A stretch of DNA of 64,000 bases from Phytopythium helicoides. Taxonomy: Eukaryota; Oomycota; Peronosporomycetes; Pythiales; Pythiaceae. Below, in pieces: positions 1-9,183 of the stretch (position 1 is the stretch's first letter; every line of letters starts with the position of its first letter). Location of the stretch: the NCBI GenBank assembly GCA_024867545.1, contig JANFNE010000004.1:248001-312000 (forward strand), given 5' to 3'. The notes under the pieces are model-generated. The model ran no database searches. It had not been told where the DNA came from and saw only the letters and a program-made list of their open reading frames with translations. The translations under genes were made by a program, and so were the position numbers.

Positions 1-2
1 CG

Positions 3-308
3 GCGGTCGATGCGCTGCGCGCTGTGCTTCCTCTTGCGCAGTCGTCTTCCGAGACAGAAAGACTGCGGGAGCACGCTGCCTTCGTCCTGGAAGCTCTCCA
101 AGTGCGGGATCGTCGCAGCTCAACATCATCGACGTGCAGTGCAACCAGTTGTCGGGCGCTTTCCAGCGACCACACACCCAGCACAAGAGGCGGTGCCTTC
201 GTCTCGGAGACCTGTCGGCAGGGACTTTGCGGCTGCTGCAGCAGCAGTAGCAGTAGGTTTCCTGCGGGCGTTGCAGGCCCAAGGGAACTTTGGTTCTTAA
301 GGTGTTAA
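3..308 (+). CDS. Possible 3' end of a gene entering from outside the window
   Basis: The frame starting at base 3 is open from the window edge to a TAA at 306-308. Its first 30 or so residues (for example AVDALRAVLPLAQ, then a Ser/Glu-rich stretch and REHAAFVLEALQ) look like a genuine helical protein end. The later part is low-complexity Ser/Cys/Arg. A second frame over bases 119-248 is also open and reads LNIIDVQCNQL, so a splice or frame change in the middle is possible. No family is recognised. It may be only an open stretch without coding function. Confidence 0.25.
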   Translation, partial: AVDALRAVLPLAQSSSETERLREHAAFVLEALQVRDRRSSTSSTCSATSCRALSSDHTPSTRGGAFVSETCRQGLCGCCSSSSSRFPAGVAGPRELWFLRC

Positions 309-387
309 TGCTAATAATACGAACCTGGCGCTATTGATCTCATCACTTTTCAGTAACTTGGCAAGGAGCAGTATTTACCTGGCCGTC

Positions 388-1657
388 ATGGCGTCGGACA
401 TCGAGGAGATGCACCGTCCTCCACTGCCAAGCGAGAGCAGCAGTTTGGTGCTGCAGTCTCGCTCAGTGATCTCCAACCAAACGACTTCAGCAGCTTCTCC
501 AGCCAAAACCAAAGCACACTTGCCACCAATCGTTCTGTCAAATAGGACATTCGCAGCCTTTTGGGTTCTGCTGGTGGTACTCCACGGCTCGTGCGCTGCC
601 TTTCTCGTCGCCTGCGGACAGCTCTACTGGTACCTTGAAGGTCCTTTCATGACCTATTACGCAGACCTACTCGCTCCATCCGAGAGTCGTCATTTCAAAT
701 TTGTTGGGATAGTTCTCGCGCTGCTTGGTGCGTGGAACGGGATTGAGTGCCTTGCGCTAATTATTGCATCTGTTCGAGTAAGACGAGTGGCCGTACCGTC
801 TGTAGGTATTCTAGATGCTCTCTTCATGATCGCCAAGCGATATTTGATTTCGCCTCTTGTGTCGCTTCTCCGAACTGGACAAAACCCGGCAGTCCACCCA
901 TCAGCCGACGTGCTGAATGACGCCAAAAATCGCAGGTCAAGAGTGTACATGATCCTAGAGGAAGGTATGGACTTACTCAGTATCGAGAGCGAGCGATTTG
1001 ACATGATCTTCACACTCCGCGAGGTCGTCGTCGTCATCACCCAGACAGTTCAGTGCTACACATTCAGCTTACGAATCACTCGGCCTTGGATCAATCACGC
1101 ATCAGTGGCTCTAGTAGTGACCAATTGCGTATCTGTTGCAATTCTCAACCGCATACTGAGTCATTACGACAAATTCATTCGCCGTGCATCGTCAAGACTC
1201 GCAACTTTCTCGTCTCCAGCATGGAGAGCTTCACCTGCATTTGCGCGGTTGTTGTGTCACGTGCTGGATTGTACGCTCACCTTTTCCATTAGCCTTGTTT
1301 TGCCCGTCGCAATTTTCATCCCGTACTATCGTGAGTTTGATCCTGGAGACTACTCATTCCCAGACTCGTTGCAGTACAGCGATACTGGATTTCCGAATCT
1401 TGTTCGTGAAAGCCAGGCTCTTTTTGCTCGCTCGTGGCTAGACGTGGGTACCAAGCTTGTGCCGCATCTCAGCATATATTTCTGTTTAGTGGTGATAGCT
1501 GGCGTGCTACGGACAAGACTTGATCCATCACACGTAAGCTCGCCGAAGGCTCGACCACTTCATTCATCTCCAGCTATCGCCATAGAGCGACAGTCTTTGG
1601 TTTTGGGAAGAGATGGACGGCAGCCACCACTTATTACTGCGCCTACATCCCATCAGA
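388..1657 (+). pseudogene. Membrane/LRR family copy A, 5' part, split by retrotransposon
   Basis: This is the N-terminal half of a multi-pass membrane protein. The ATG at 388 is chosen because it leaves a roughly 45-residue polar leader before the first hydrophobic block, as in the paralogues. The open frame extends upstream only through a non-ATG codon. About six hydrophobic segments follow, with family signatures shared with 9184-11583: FAAFW, LYWYLE, VAVPSVGI, ESERFD, TVQCYTFS, RPWINH and KLVPHLSIYFCL. The frame meets the 5' LTR at 1658 and stops two codons into it. The 3' half resumes at 7968. Joining 388-1657 to 7968-9058, with one target-site copy removed, gives 787 in-frame codons, close to the intact paralogue. 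Function is unknown. The family pairs an N-terminal membrane domain with a C-terminal LRR domain. Confidence 0.85.
1653..1657. repeat. Target-site duplication, left copy (TCAGA)
   Basis: TCAGA lies directly left of the 5' LTR and recurs at 7963-7967 directly right of the 3' LTR. A 5-bp duplication is normal for Ty3/gypsy integration and marks the insertion point inside the membrane/LRR gene. Confidence 0.93.
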
Positions 1658-2033
1658 TGTGACGGAAGCACACTCCCGTCGCAGCTGCTAGGCGACATTG
1701 TCGCACTGCAGCCAGCACTTTTGTATAGCCATCACTATACTATACAAGTCTAAGAGAAAACAGATTTATCTAGGGTTTTCTATAGGATAGTGGATGGTAG
1801 ATGATTGCACTGTCGCACAACGCGGAGGGATGACCCGCCAACAGTGCAGTCACAAGGAGATATTAGGCAGGGCGATATCTGAGCACGAATGAGTGGCTCT
1901 GAGAGCGCGTAGGAAGCATAACTGGCCCTGGCCGATCAATCTCACTTCTCCTTTTGCCTCAAGCCTCGCAACGCCTCTTCCCCCGCCTTAGTGACTAGGT
2001 CACTGTCCAGCTCAGTACTCCTCCTCCGTGACA
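1658..2033 (+). repeat. 5' LTR (376 bp)
   Basis: Starts TGTGACGGA and ends TCCGTGACA, an imperfect inverted pair. By eye it matches 7587-7962 base for base. The promoter and polyadenylation signals are expected here; AT-rich stretches such as TATACTATAC (about 1737-1746) lie in the first third. Confidence 0.95.
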
Positions 2034-2062
2034 TAGTAGCGCTCGTCGGTCCGTCCAAGCCT

Positions 2063-2168
2063 CGATCTGCCTGAGAGTGGCCACATAGAGGGAAGCTCAG
2101 ACGGCAGTGTCAAGTCTGCGATCTGCTGGAGTGGCCACATCGTGGGAAGCTCCATATAGCAGTGTCAA
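2063..2168 (+). repeat. 56-bp imperfect tandem repeat in the retrotransposon leader
   Basis: Two units, starting at 2063 and 2119, share CGATCTGC, AGTGGCCACAT, GGGAAGCTC and GCAGTGTCAAG in the same order. They lie just inside the 5' LTR, where packaging and primer signals usually reside. The rest of the leader up to the ATG at 2423 shows no other feature I can name. Confidence 0.75.
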
Positions 2169-2422
2169 GGGGTATTTGCCTGGGTTGCCTTTTAGCACGA
2201 ACTTTTACGTTCGGTGGCTAGTGGTGTGGTTGCGCTCTCGTAGTGGCATACACAATCGGAACTCCTTCGTTGGGTCTGTGGTTTAGTGCTTCCTTCGGGC
2301 TTTGCCTTGTTGGATCCCTGTCCCGCCATCGGAAACACGGAGAATAACATCCGGTTATTGCCTATCGAAAGTCGCTTGATCTACACTCGTTGCTACTGAT
2401 CTGTTTAAGCGTGTTCCATTGC

Positions 2423-2719
2423 ATGGGTAAGCGTAAGACGCGTGAACCCGAAGCACCTTTTGTCAATTCGACAGAGTCGTTGACCGATCGTAACGAAACG
2501 CTTGACAAGATCCGCAAGGACTTGTGGATAACGACGGTCAAGCAGCTTAAGCTGGTGCAGCTCTTGCGGAACGAGATTCCCGACTGCAAAAACTCTGACG
2601 CTCGCAACGTCGTTCACGACACGTCAGAGCTGTTGAAGCGACGCATCGAGCAAGTGCAATCCATCTTGGAGGCTTCTTTCGACCACAGCATTCAGCTGTA
2701 TAAGAAGCGTAGGCTTTAG
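2423..2719 (+). CDS. Small extra ORF of the retrotransposon, upstream of Gag
   Basis: A 98-residue protein beginning MGKRKTREPE. It is highly charged, with a basic N-terminus (KRKTR), a predicted helical middle (ETLDKIRKDLW, TVKQLKLVQLLRNE, ELLKRRIEQVQSILE) and a basic C-terminus (KKRRL). The basic ends could serve nuclear import or nucleic-acid binding; that is inference. Seventy-seven bases separate it from the Gag ATG. Most Ty3/gypsy elements have only gag-pol, so an extra 5' ORF is unusual. The absence of stops over 98 codons and the protein-like composition support a real gene, but no family is recognised. Confidence 0.55.
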   Translation: MGKRKTREPEAPFVNSTESLTDRNETLDKIRKDLWITTVKQLKLVQLLRNEIPDCKNSDARNVVHDTSELLKRRIEQVQSILEASFDHSIQLYKKRRL

Positions 2720-2796
2720 AGCACTTTGTAATATCAAGTAGCTTTTAGCCTAGTTGATTGAATTTTTAGGTTACGGGTAGAGAAGTCCAGTTGTTC

Positions 2797-5700
2797 ATGG
2801 CTCCGACACGAAGCAGAGCAGCTGAACACCCGTCACCGAACCCTCGACCACGGCAACAAAGTCGGGTGGGCGACGACGTTCCATTGCGCCCGCAGCCACA
2901 AACATCGGCGCGGACAGCGCCAGGCGACTCAGATCATAGTGGATCGGGGCCGAATGGGCCTTCGCCTCAAGGAACGCCCCCGCCGCAGACGCCGCCACCA
3001 TCGGGATCAGGGGTTCCTGCTGCAGACACATCGATGCTACAGCAGTTAGTAATGATGATGGCGCAGCAAAACCAGACGTTTCAAGCAGCCATCGCGGCGC
3101 AGATACAGCAAACGCAAGCGCAAATGCAACAAGCGCAAGCGCAATTCGAGCAACTCATCATCCAACAAGGCGGTAGAGGACGTAAGAAGGATCCTCCCGT
3201 TTATGAAGGCAAGATGAATGAGGACTTAGAGCTCTGGATCTTCGCAACAGAAGAATACTACGCTGCAAGCCGCATTCTCATGCAGGCAGATTCATCGGAT
3301 TTTGTAACGATGATCTCCAGCAATCTCGGAAACACAGTACTAAACTGGTACCGAGGTTTTTCAGCACAATGTGATGCTGAACAACGGAACAAAACTTGGG
3401 CGTTGTTCAAGCAGCAGCTACGTGCACGTTTTCGGCCACGCGACTTCGAATACAACTTGCGTGAGCGCCTCTTCGATTTGAAGCAAACGGGAACTATCCA
3501 TGAGTACGTGTCGAAGTTCCAAGACTTGCTGTCGCAAACAGAGATTCCGATCTCGGAACTCGAAAAGAGGTTCTACTTCCAACACGGTCTTCGTCATGAG
3601 ACTAGTGTCAAGATTAAGGAGGAAAGTCCGTCGACTCTGGCTGAGGCCATTGAGCACGCCACGAACTATGAGTTCGCCCACTTCGATGGTAGAGCGCCGA
3701 GACCTTTTCCGCCCCGTAACAACACGAGGAACAATAACTCGAGGGGTAACAACAACAACAACAACAAGAGCAACAACAACAACACTGCGGCAGCAGCATC
3801 GAGCGAGAATAAGCAAGGTGCAAATGCGAATAGCTCAACATCGGCAAAGAGCGACTGGAAGAAGTCGGCCACGTGTCATAAGTGCGGCAAGAAGGGACAC
3901 ATTGCCCCTGAATGTCGTAGCAAAGAGCCCGCAGCTGCGAAAGAAGCTAATCACTACGTTAGTGGTTCGTTTTACGCGAGTTTGGAAGTCAATGCACGGG
4001 CAAGTGACGGCATGGACAAGCAAAATGAAGTGTCCATCTTTGTCGACAATGGTTCGAGTCTCAACGGCATATCCGAGGATCTTGCTCAACAATTAGAGCT
4101 TCAGGTCTATGAAGATAAGAGCAGTACTATGGACGTCGACCTCGGATTTGGGCAAACTGTTCGCCGCAGTAGACGTACGGTGGAAATGACTTTGGAAGTA
4201 CCAGGTTTCGAGCCTTTTAAAGGTCGATTCCAGGTCATGCCTATTCCAGAAGGCAATGATGTCTTGTTAGGGATGATTTGGCTCCGAGAGCAAAATCCCG
4301 AAATCGACTGGAAGTCGCTGACGCTGAAGCCCAGAGCAACAAACGCGGAGTCACCGCTGAGCTTGAAGACTCCAAGCGCGAGACCGGCTCGACTTGTGGG
4401 AAATCTCCGTCGTGCTCGTCAAAGACAAGCCCGCGAGATCTTCAACTTCTATCGGCAGCATGGTCATGATGGCCAACACGGCCACACCACGCTAATCTCG
4501 TCAAAAACCCTAGCCAAAGAGATGCGCAAAGGGGATATAGAGTTCGTGTTTGTAGTAAATCCACATGACTCCGAGAAAGCCGAACGTTTCAAACATCAAG
4601 GATGGGAGGCGCTGCGAGATAATCCAGCGTACGATGTGTTGAGAAAGTACAAAGACACTGTCTTTCGGACCGAGTTGCCGAGTACAACACCTCCCGTTCG
4701 TGAAGGCATTGAGCATGTAATCGAGCTCAAGCCTGGAACCAAGCCTATTTCGGTTCCACAATGGCGCCAAAGTCCTGACCAGCGCAAAGTCATTCAAGAA
4801 TGGACAAAGGACATGGTGAAAGCAGGCATCATTCGCCCTAGTACTTCACCGTTTTCGGCACCAACATTTTGCGTCAAGAAACCAGTTGGTTGGCGTATTG
4901 TACATGACTATCGTCAGCTAAATGCTGCCACGATATTGCCGGCTATTCCAATGCCACGAAAAGAAGATACCTTCGACGCTATGTCGGGTAGCTTTTGGTT
5001 CTCTTGTATGGACCTATTGTGGGGCTATTACCAAGTAAAGCTCCGCGAACAAGACATTCCGTTTACCGCGTTCTCGACACCGGACGGTTTGTTTGAGTAT
5101 TTGGTTACGCCGATGGGACTCAGTGGAAGTCCTGGGACGTTCAATCGCCTTCTTCAGAGAGTCTTTAGCGACCTTCGCGATGTTATGCGCATCTACTTCG
5201 ACGACATCTACGTCTTCACACGCAGTCCCAACATTGAGGAGCATATTGCTGCGTTGGATCGAGTACTGAAGCGCTGCGAAGAGCAAGAACTCTACGTCAA
5301 ATTGGCTAAGTGTCAATTCTGCGTACCGGAAATCCCATGCCTTGGTGACTTCGTCGGCCGTGATGGAGTTCGCATGGACCCGGATAAGATCGCTATCATT
5401 CGCGATTGGCCGCTTCCCAAAACCAAGAAGCAAATGGAGAGCTTTTTGGGAACAACGGTGTACGTGTCACGCTTCTGCGCTGATTTCGCACAGTTTGCCG
5501 GACCACTTCATGAAGCTATCAAAGGCAAAAAGTCCAAAGATGCCATCGAGCTAACGGACCATCAGGTAGCTTGCTTCGAGCAACTCAAAAGCCGCCTTGC
5601 GTCGCCACCAGTGTTGCGACTTCCCGACTTTTCTCGCCCGTTTGGCATTCGCATGGATGCTTCCAACTTTGCAATTGGAGGGGTCTTGTTTCAAAAGGAG

Positions 5701-7620
5701 GGAGGGATGGAGTATCCCATCGCATACACAGGCCGCAAGATGAAATCTGCTGAATTGAACTACCCAGTTCAAGAGCAAGAACTTCTCGCGATCATGCACG
5801 CTCTAAAAGTATGGCGAGTTTACTTGCTTGATCGTCCTTTTGACGTTGAGACGGATCACAAAAGCATTGAGACGATCTTGACGCAGAAGACCACCAATAG
5901 AAGAGTGGCGAGATGGTTCAATGAACTAGCGGAGTTCCAGCCCAAGTTCAAGTGGATTCCCGGGAATACCAATGATGTAGCAGATGCGCTCTCTCGGAAT
6001 CCCAACTTCGAACATAAAGCAGCGCAAGTTAGTTTGCAAGATCTTCTCAAAGCGGTTGCGAATCGCGAAGTGGTTGCAGTTATTGGAGATAAGATCACGC
6101 CACTAGAAGACTCGGCAAAAGCCTTGTATAGTTCGGATCAACGAACACAAGCGCTCACCAAACAATTGTCGGAGGGAAAATCGATTCCCAAGTACATGAT
6201 GAGCAATGGCGTTCTGTACTACAAGACGCAAGATGATGAGAAACCGCGCCTTGTCATTCCCGACAATGAAGATCTCAAAAACAGAGTCATTTTTGAGAAT
6301 CATGACACAACGACTGCAGGTCATCCTGGATACTTCAAAACGTATCTTGCTGTTCAACAGAAGTACTATTGGCCTCGCATGTCAAAGTACATTCAGCGCT
6401 ACGTGAGCACATGTGAAAAGTGTCAGCGCAATAAGGCACGGCAAATGAAGCCACCTGGCCTTTTAAACCCACTCAACATTCCAAGTGGTCGATGGGTTGA
6501 TATCTCGATGGACTTCTTAGTTGCTCTTCCAGAAACGAAGTCTGGGCTCGATGCGATCATGGTCATCGTTGATCGATTGACAAAGAGGGCGAAGTTCATA
6601 GAGATGAAGACGAAAGCGAAAGCCAAAGACATCGCGGATCTCTTCATGAAGCATTATGTGAAGGATCATGGCTTGCCAAAATCGATTGTGTCGGATCGAG
6701 ATCCAAAGTTGACATCAAAGCTTTGGACGGCAGTTATGGAAGCCATGCAGACTCAACACAACTTATCATCGGCATTTCGTCCGCAAACCGATGGACAAAC
6801 GGAGCGCACCAATCGGTTCATTGAAGATTACCTCCGAGGAGTTGTGAATCCATCGCAAAATAACTGGGACGAGTACTTGCACATGGCCGAGTTCGCGTAC
6901 AATCGTAGGGTTCACTCGTCGATTGGAATGACGCCATTCGAAGCAGATCTCGGATACTGCCCGTACATGCCGGATGATATTGCCGCCGATCCTGAGTTCA
7001 AACAGTTGAACAAGGCAGCACAAGGGTTCTTACTCAAACAAGAGGCATTCCTTAAGATGGCACAGGATGCAATGAGTGAAGCCCAAGACCGGATGAAACA
7101 CTACTACGACAAGAACCGGAGTTCACAAGAGTTTGAAGTTGGCCAGCTTGTCTTACTCAACGGAAAGAACCTAGACATTCGCCACAAAGGATTTGCCAAA
7201 ACATCCAAGTTGGCTCCAAGGTTTGTTGGCCCCTACAAGATCGTGGAGAAAGTATCGCACGATTCATACAAGCTCGCGATGTCAAGCGACTTGAAGATAC
7301 ACCCCGTCTTTCATACATCGCTGCTGAAAGCTTATCAAAAAGATGAGAGCCGTCGGCAGGATGCGAGCAAGGTGTTGTTAGCAGATGGGAAAACCGAAGG
7401 ACAGCTCGTCGAAGCGGTCATCGGTTACCGAAAGCGCAATGGAAAGGAACAGTACAAAATCCATTGGCTCGGTGAATCAGCCCAAGAAGCAACGTGGGAG
7501 TTTGTGGAGAACCTCAAGCAGATTCCAGGATTGATTGCGGAATACTGGAGCTCCAAGAAGGGAGGTCTTCTCTCAAAGGGAGGTCGTGTGACGGAAGCAC
7601 ACTCCCGTCGCAGCTGCTAG
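2797..7620 (+). CDS. Gag-Pol polyprotein of Ty3/gypsy chromovirus
   Basis: A single 1607-residue frame without a gag/pol frameshift; the ATG at 2797 is the first in frame. Order: Pro/Gln-rich N-terminus; Gag capsid domain (about 130-250); Asn-rich linker; CCHC zinc knuckle CHKCGKKGHIAPEC (from 360); retropepsin with D417 in FVDNGSS, so DNG replaces the usual DTG/DSG; reverse transcriptase with IYFDDIY (D802, D803); RNase H beginning near D954 (DASNFAIGGVLF); integrase HHCC zinc finger (about 1165-1212) and catalytic D1239, D1300, E1336 with the D-35-E spacing; and a C-terminal chromodomain (about 1533-1585, with YKIHWLG and ATWEF). The chromodomain normally guides integration to marked chromatin. 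The last 11 codons and the stop lie inside the 3' LTR. The frame is intact, so the protein could be functional. Confidence 0.95.
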   Translation: MAPTRSRAAEHPSPNPRPRQQSRVGDDVPLRPQPQTSARTAPGDSDHSGSGPNGPSPQGTPPPQTPPPSGSGVPAADTSMLQQLVMMMAQQNQTFQAAIAAQIQQTQAQMQQAQAQFEQLIIQQGGRGRKKDPPVYEGKMNEDLELWIFATEEYYAASRILMQADSSDFVTMISSNLGNTVLNWYRGFSAQCDAEQRNKTWALFKQQLRARFRPRDFEYNLRERLFDLKQTGTIHEYVSKFQDLLSQTEIPISELEKRFYFQHGLRHETSVKIKEESPSTLAEAIEHATNYEFAHFDGRAPRPFPPRNNTRNNNSRGNNNNNNKSNNNNTAAAASSENKQGANANSSTSAKSDWKKSATCHKCGKKGHIAPECRSKEPAAAKEANHYVSGSFYASLEVNARASDGMDKQNEVSIFVDNGSSLNGISEDLAQQLELQVYEDKSSTMDVDLGFGQTVRRSRRTVEMTLEVPGFEPFKGRFQVMPIPEGNDVLLGMIWLREQNPEIDWKSLTLKPRATNAESPLSLKTPSARPARLVGNLRRARQRQAREIFNFYRQHGHDGQHGHTTLISSKTLAKEMRKGDIEFVFVVNPHDSEKAERFKHQGWEALRDNPAYDVLRKYKDTVFRTELPSTTPPVREGIEHVIELKPGTKPISVPQWRQSPDQRKVIQEWTKDMVKAGIIRPSTSPFSAPTFCVKKPVGWRIVHDYRQLNAATILPAIPMPRKEDTFDAMSGSFWFSCMDLLWGYYQVKLREQDIPFTAFSTPDGLFEYLVTPMGLSGSPGTFNRLLQRVFSDLRDVMRIYFDDIYVFTRSPNIEEHIAALDRVLKRCEEQELYVKLAKCQFCVPEIPCLGDFVGRDGVRMDPDKIAIIRDWPLPKTKKQMESFLGTTVYVSRFCADFAQFAGPLHEAIKGKKSKDAIELTDHQVACFEQLKSRLASPPVLRLPDFSRPFGIRMDASNFAIGGVLFQKEGGMEYPIAYTGRKMKSAELNYPVQEQELLAIMHALKVWRVYLLDRPFDVETDHKSIETILTQKTTNRRVARWFNELAEFQPKFKWIPGNTNDVADALSRNPNFEHKAAQVSLQDLLKAVANREVVAVIGDKITPLEDSAKALYSSDQRTQALTKQLSEGKSIPKYMMSNGVLYYKTQDDEKPRLVIPDNEDLKNRVIFENHDTTTAGHPGYFKTYLAVQQKYYWPRMSKYIQRYVSTCEKCQRNKARQMKPPGLLNPLNIPSGRWVDISMDFLVALPETKSGLDAIMVIVDRLTKRAKFIEMKTKAKAKDIADLFMKHYVKDHGLPKSIVSDRDPKLTSKLWTAVMEAMQTQHNLSSAFRPQTDGQTERTNRFIEDYLRGVVNPSQNNWDEYLHMAEFAYNRRVHSSIGMTPFEADLGYCPYMPDDIAADPEFKQLNKAAQGFLLKQEAFLKMAQDAMSEAQDRMKHYYDKNRSSQEFEVGQLVLLNGKNLDIRHKGFAKTSKLAPRFVGPYKIVEKVSHDSYKLAMSSDLKIHPVFHTSLLKAYQKDESRRQDASKVLLADGKTEGQLVEAVIGYRKRNGKEQYKIHWLGESAQEATWEFVENLKQIPGLIAEYWSSKKGGLLSKGGRVTEAHSRRSC
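7575..7583 (+). promoter_or_regulatory. Polypurine tract before the 3' LTR
   Basis: AAAGGGAGG ends three bases before the 3' LTR. A purine run at this place primes plus-strand DNA synthesis in LTR retrotransposons. It is short and lies inside the Pol reading frame. Confidence 0.6.
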
Positions 7621-7962
7621 GCGACATTGTCGCACTGCAGCCAGCACTTTTGTATAGCCATCACTATACTATACAAGTCTAAGAGAAAACAGATTTATCT
7701 AGGGTTTTCTATAGGATAGTGGATGGTAGATGATTGCACTGTCGCACAACGCGGAGGGATGACCCGCCAACAGTGCAGTCACAAGGAGATATTAGGCAGG
7801 GCGATATCTGAGCACGAATGAGTGGCTCTGAGAGCGCGTAGGAAGCATAACTGGCCCTGGCCGATCAATCTCACTTCTCCTTTTGCCTCAAGCCTCGCAA
7901 CGCCTCTTCCCCCGCCTTAGTGACTAGGTCACTGTCCAGCTCAGTACTCCTCCTCCGTGACA
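7587..7962 (+). repeat. 3' LTR (376 bp)
   Basis: Second copy of the LTR, with no difference from 1658-2033 that I can see. It holds the stop codon of the polyprotein (7618-7620) and is followed at once by the TCAGA target duplication. Confidence 0.95.
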
Positions 7963-7967
7963 TCAGA
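7963..7967. repeat. Target-site duplication, right copy (TCAGA)
   Basis: Matches 1653-1657 and closes the retrotransposon insertion. Confidence 0.93.
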
Positions 7968-9058
7968 GGCCAACACGTTCAAATTTCGTGAGGATAGACT
8001 TCAAAACTATTAAGACCGTGGTTCAGCGCTACGGAGTTACAGGATTATTCCTACTGCTGGCACTTGTCATCTTAGCACTCCATCTACAAGCAACGATGGC
8101 GAAGTCTGCAGGGAGATGGTCAGGATGGACAAGCGATGGCAAAGAAGAGATTAATCTCTGTGCTCAGGCTATCTTCCCGTGGTTTGCGGCAGGAAATAGC
8201 TGCGCGGTCATCAAGTACAACTGCTATCGACTAGGCTTAGCATCCCCTCCGTCCGACGTGTTCGCCAGCCTGGACGTTTCAACAGTATCGTCAGTCATTT
8301 TCGCGCACTGCAGCGCTCTCGTCGTTCCAACCTCAATAGGATCATTCAAAAATTTACTAGGATTCGAGATTTACAACAGCACAATTGTTGAATGGAGTTC
8401 CGAGGCTGCTTTGACTAATACTAGACATCCAGATATCCTCTTTCTAACTCTGGCGTACGTAAACATGACCGAACTTCCGTCAGCAATATACCAGACACCG
8501 TTTCCGAATAAACTCAGCGATATTGAGCTCTCCAAGACAAATTTGTCAAGAATACCTGACGCAGCTGCTGATCCATGGAGAGGTGTCGAGGTGTTGTACA
8601 TTGAGCATTCACTGTTTCAAGAGGTCCCTCGACTACTGCTTGAAATCCCTGTGCTTACCGAGTTTTCCATGATTGGCAACCGAATTTTTACATTGGCTGA
8701 CGATTTCTCGAATGCTATCACAACAAATAATTACTATCTCTTAGCTCTCAGTCAAAATCCGCTTTCAGCTTTGCCGACAGCTTTGAGATCGGGGCTTTCT
8801 TTTTCTTACCTTTCACTTGAAGGCACCAATATCTCGATGTTACCAGAGTGGGTAGACGATCGCGTTGGGGAGGTGTATTTGTACGACACACCACTTTGTG
8901 CATCCACTTCATCTTCCTTGCCAGATTCTAAATCTTTACCGAGTGGTGACTTTCTGGGCATCAGTGGCACTGTTTTGACTGCGGGTTGCTCCAAACGTGA
9001 CGATAGCTCTGAAGGATACTACCCATTAGAGTTGACAGCCTCTTTTCGTTCCCCGTAA
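7968..9058 (+). pseudogene. Membrane/LRR family copy A, 3' part
   Basis: The frame continues that of 388-1657 once the element and one TCAGA are removed. It starts with a basic linker, then a last membrane segment (GLFLLLALVILALHL) and an extracytoplasmic-type region. A Cys pair region contains INLCAQ and SCAVIKYNCY. Five or six irregular leucine-rich repeats follow (LLGFEIYNSTIVEW, LSDIELSKTNLSRIP, LTEFSMIGNRI, YLLALSQNPLSALP, YLSLEGTNISMLPEW). A C-terminal Cys-rich end carries TPLC and YYPLEL. It has no own promoter or obvious start, so it is probably silent now. Apart from the insertion the frame has no stops, which indicates recent loss. Confidence 0.85.
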
Positions 9059-9183
9059 TCACCTGGGTTAAAAAAAAAGTTGGTGAGACGATTTCGGTGA
9101 AGAATGTAATCGTGATCAAGAAGCTAACTATAACCCTCTAATTTTGGATCTAGTTAGCTTTAGTCTAAAATTACTGGTGTGAG

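Larger units (their letters stand above)
1658..7962 (+). mobile_element. Full-length Ty3/gypsy LTR retrotransposon with chromodomain
   Basis: The element is 6305 bp long with two 376-bp LTRs that I read as identical, TG...CA ends and a TCAGA target duplication. The inner region holds a leader with a tandem repeat, a small extra ORF (2423-2719) and one long Gag-Pol frame (2797-7620). Domain order Gag, zinc knuckle, protease, RT, RNase H, integrase, chromodomain defines the Ty3/gypsy chromovirus group. Matching LTRs and an uninterrupted polyprotein point to a recent, possibly still active insertion. It sits in the same orientation as the gene it interrupts. I see no TGG-type tRNA primer site directly after the 5' LTR. 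Confidence 0.95.

Noticed and set aside
3722..3790. Asn-codon microsatellite (AAC repeats)
   Set aside because: Part of the low-complexity linker between Gag and the zinc knuckle, not an independent feature.
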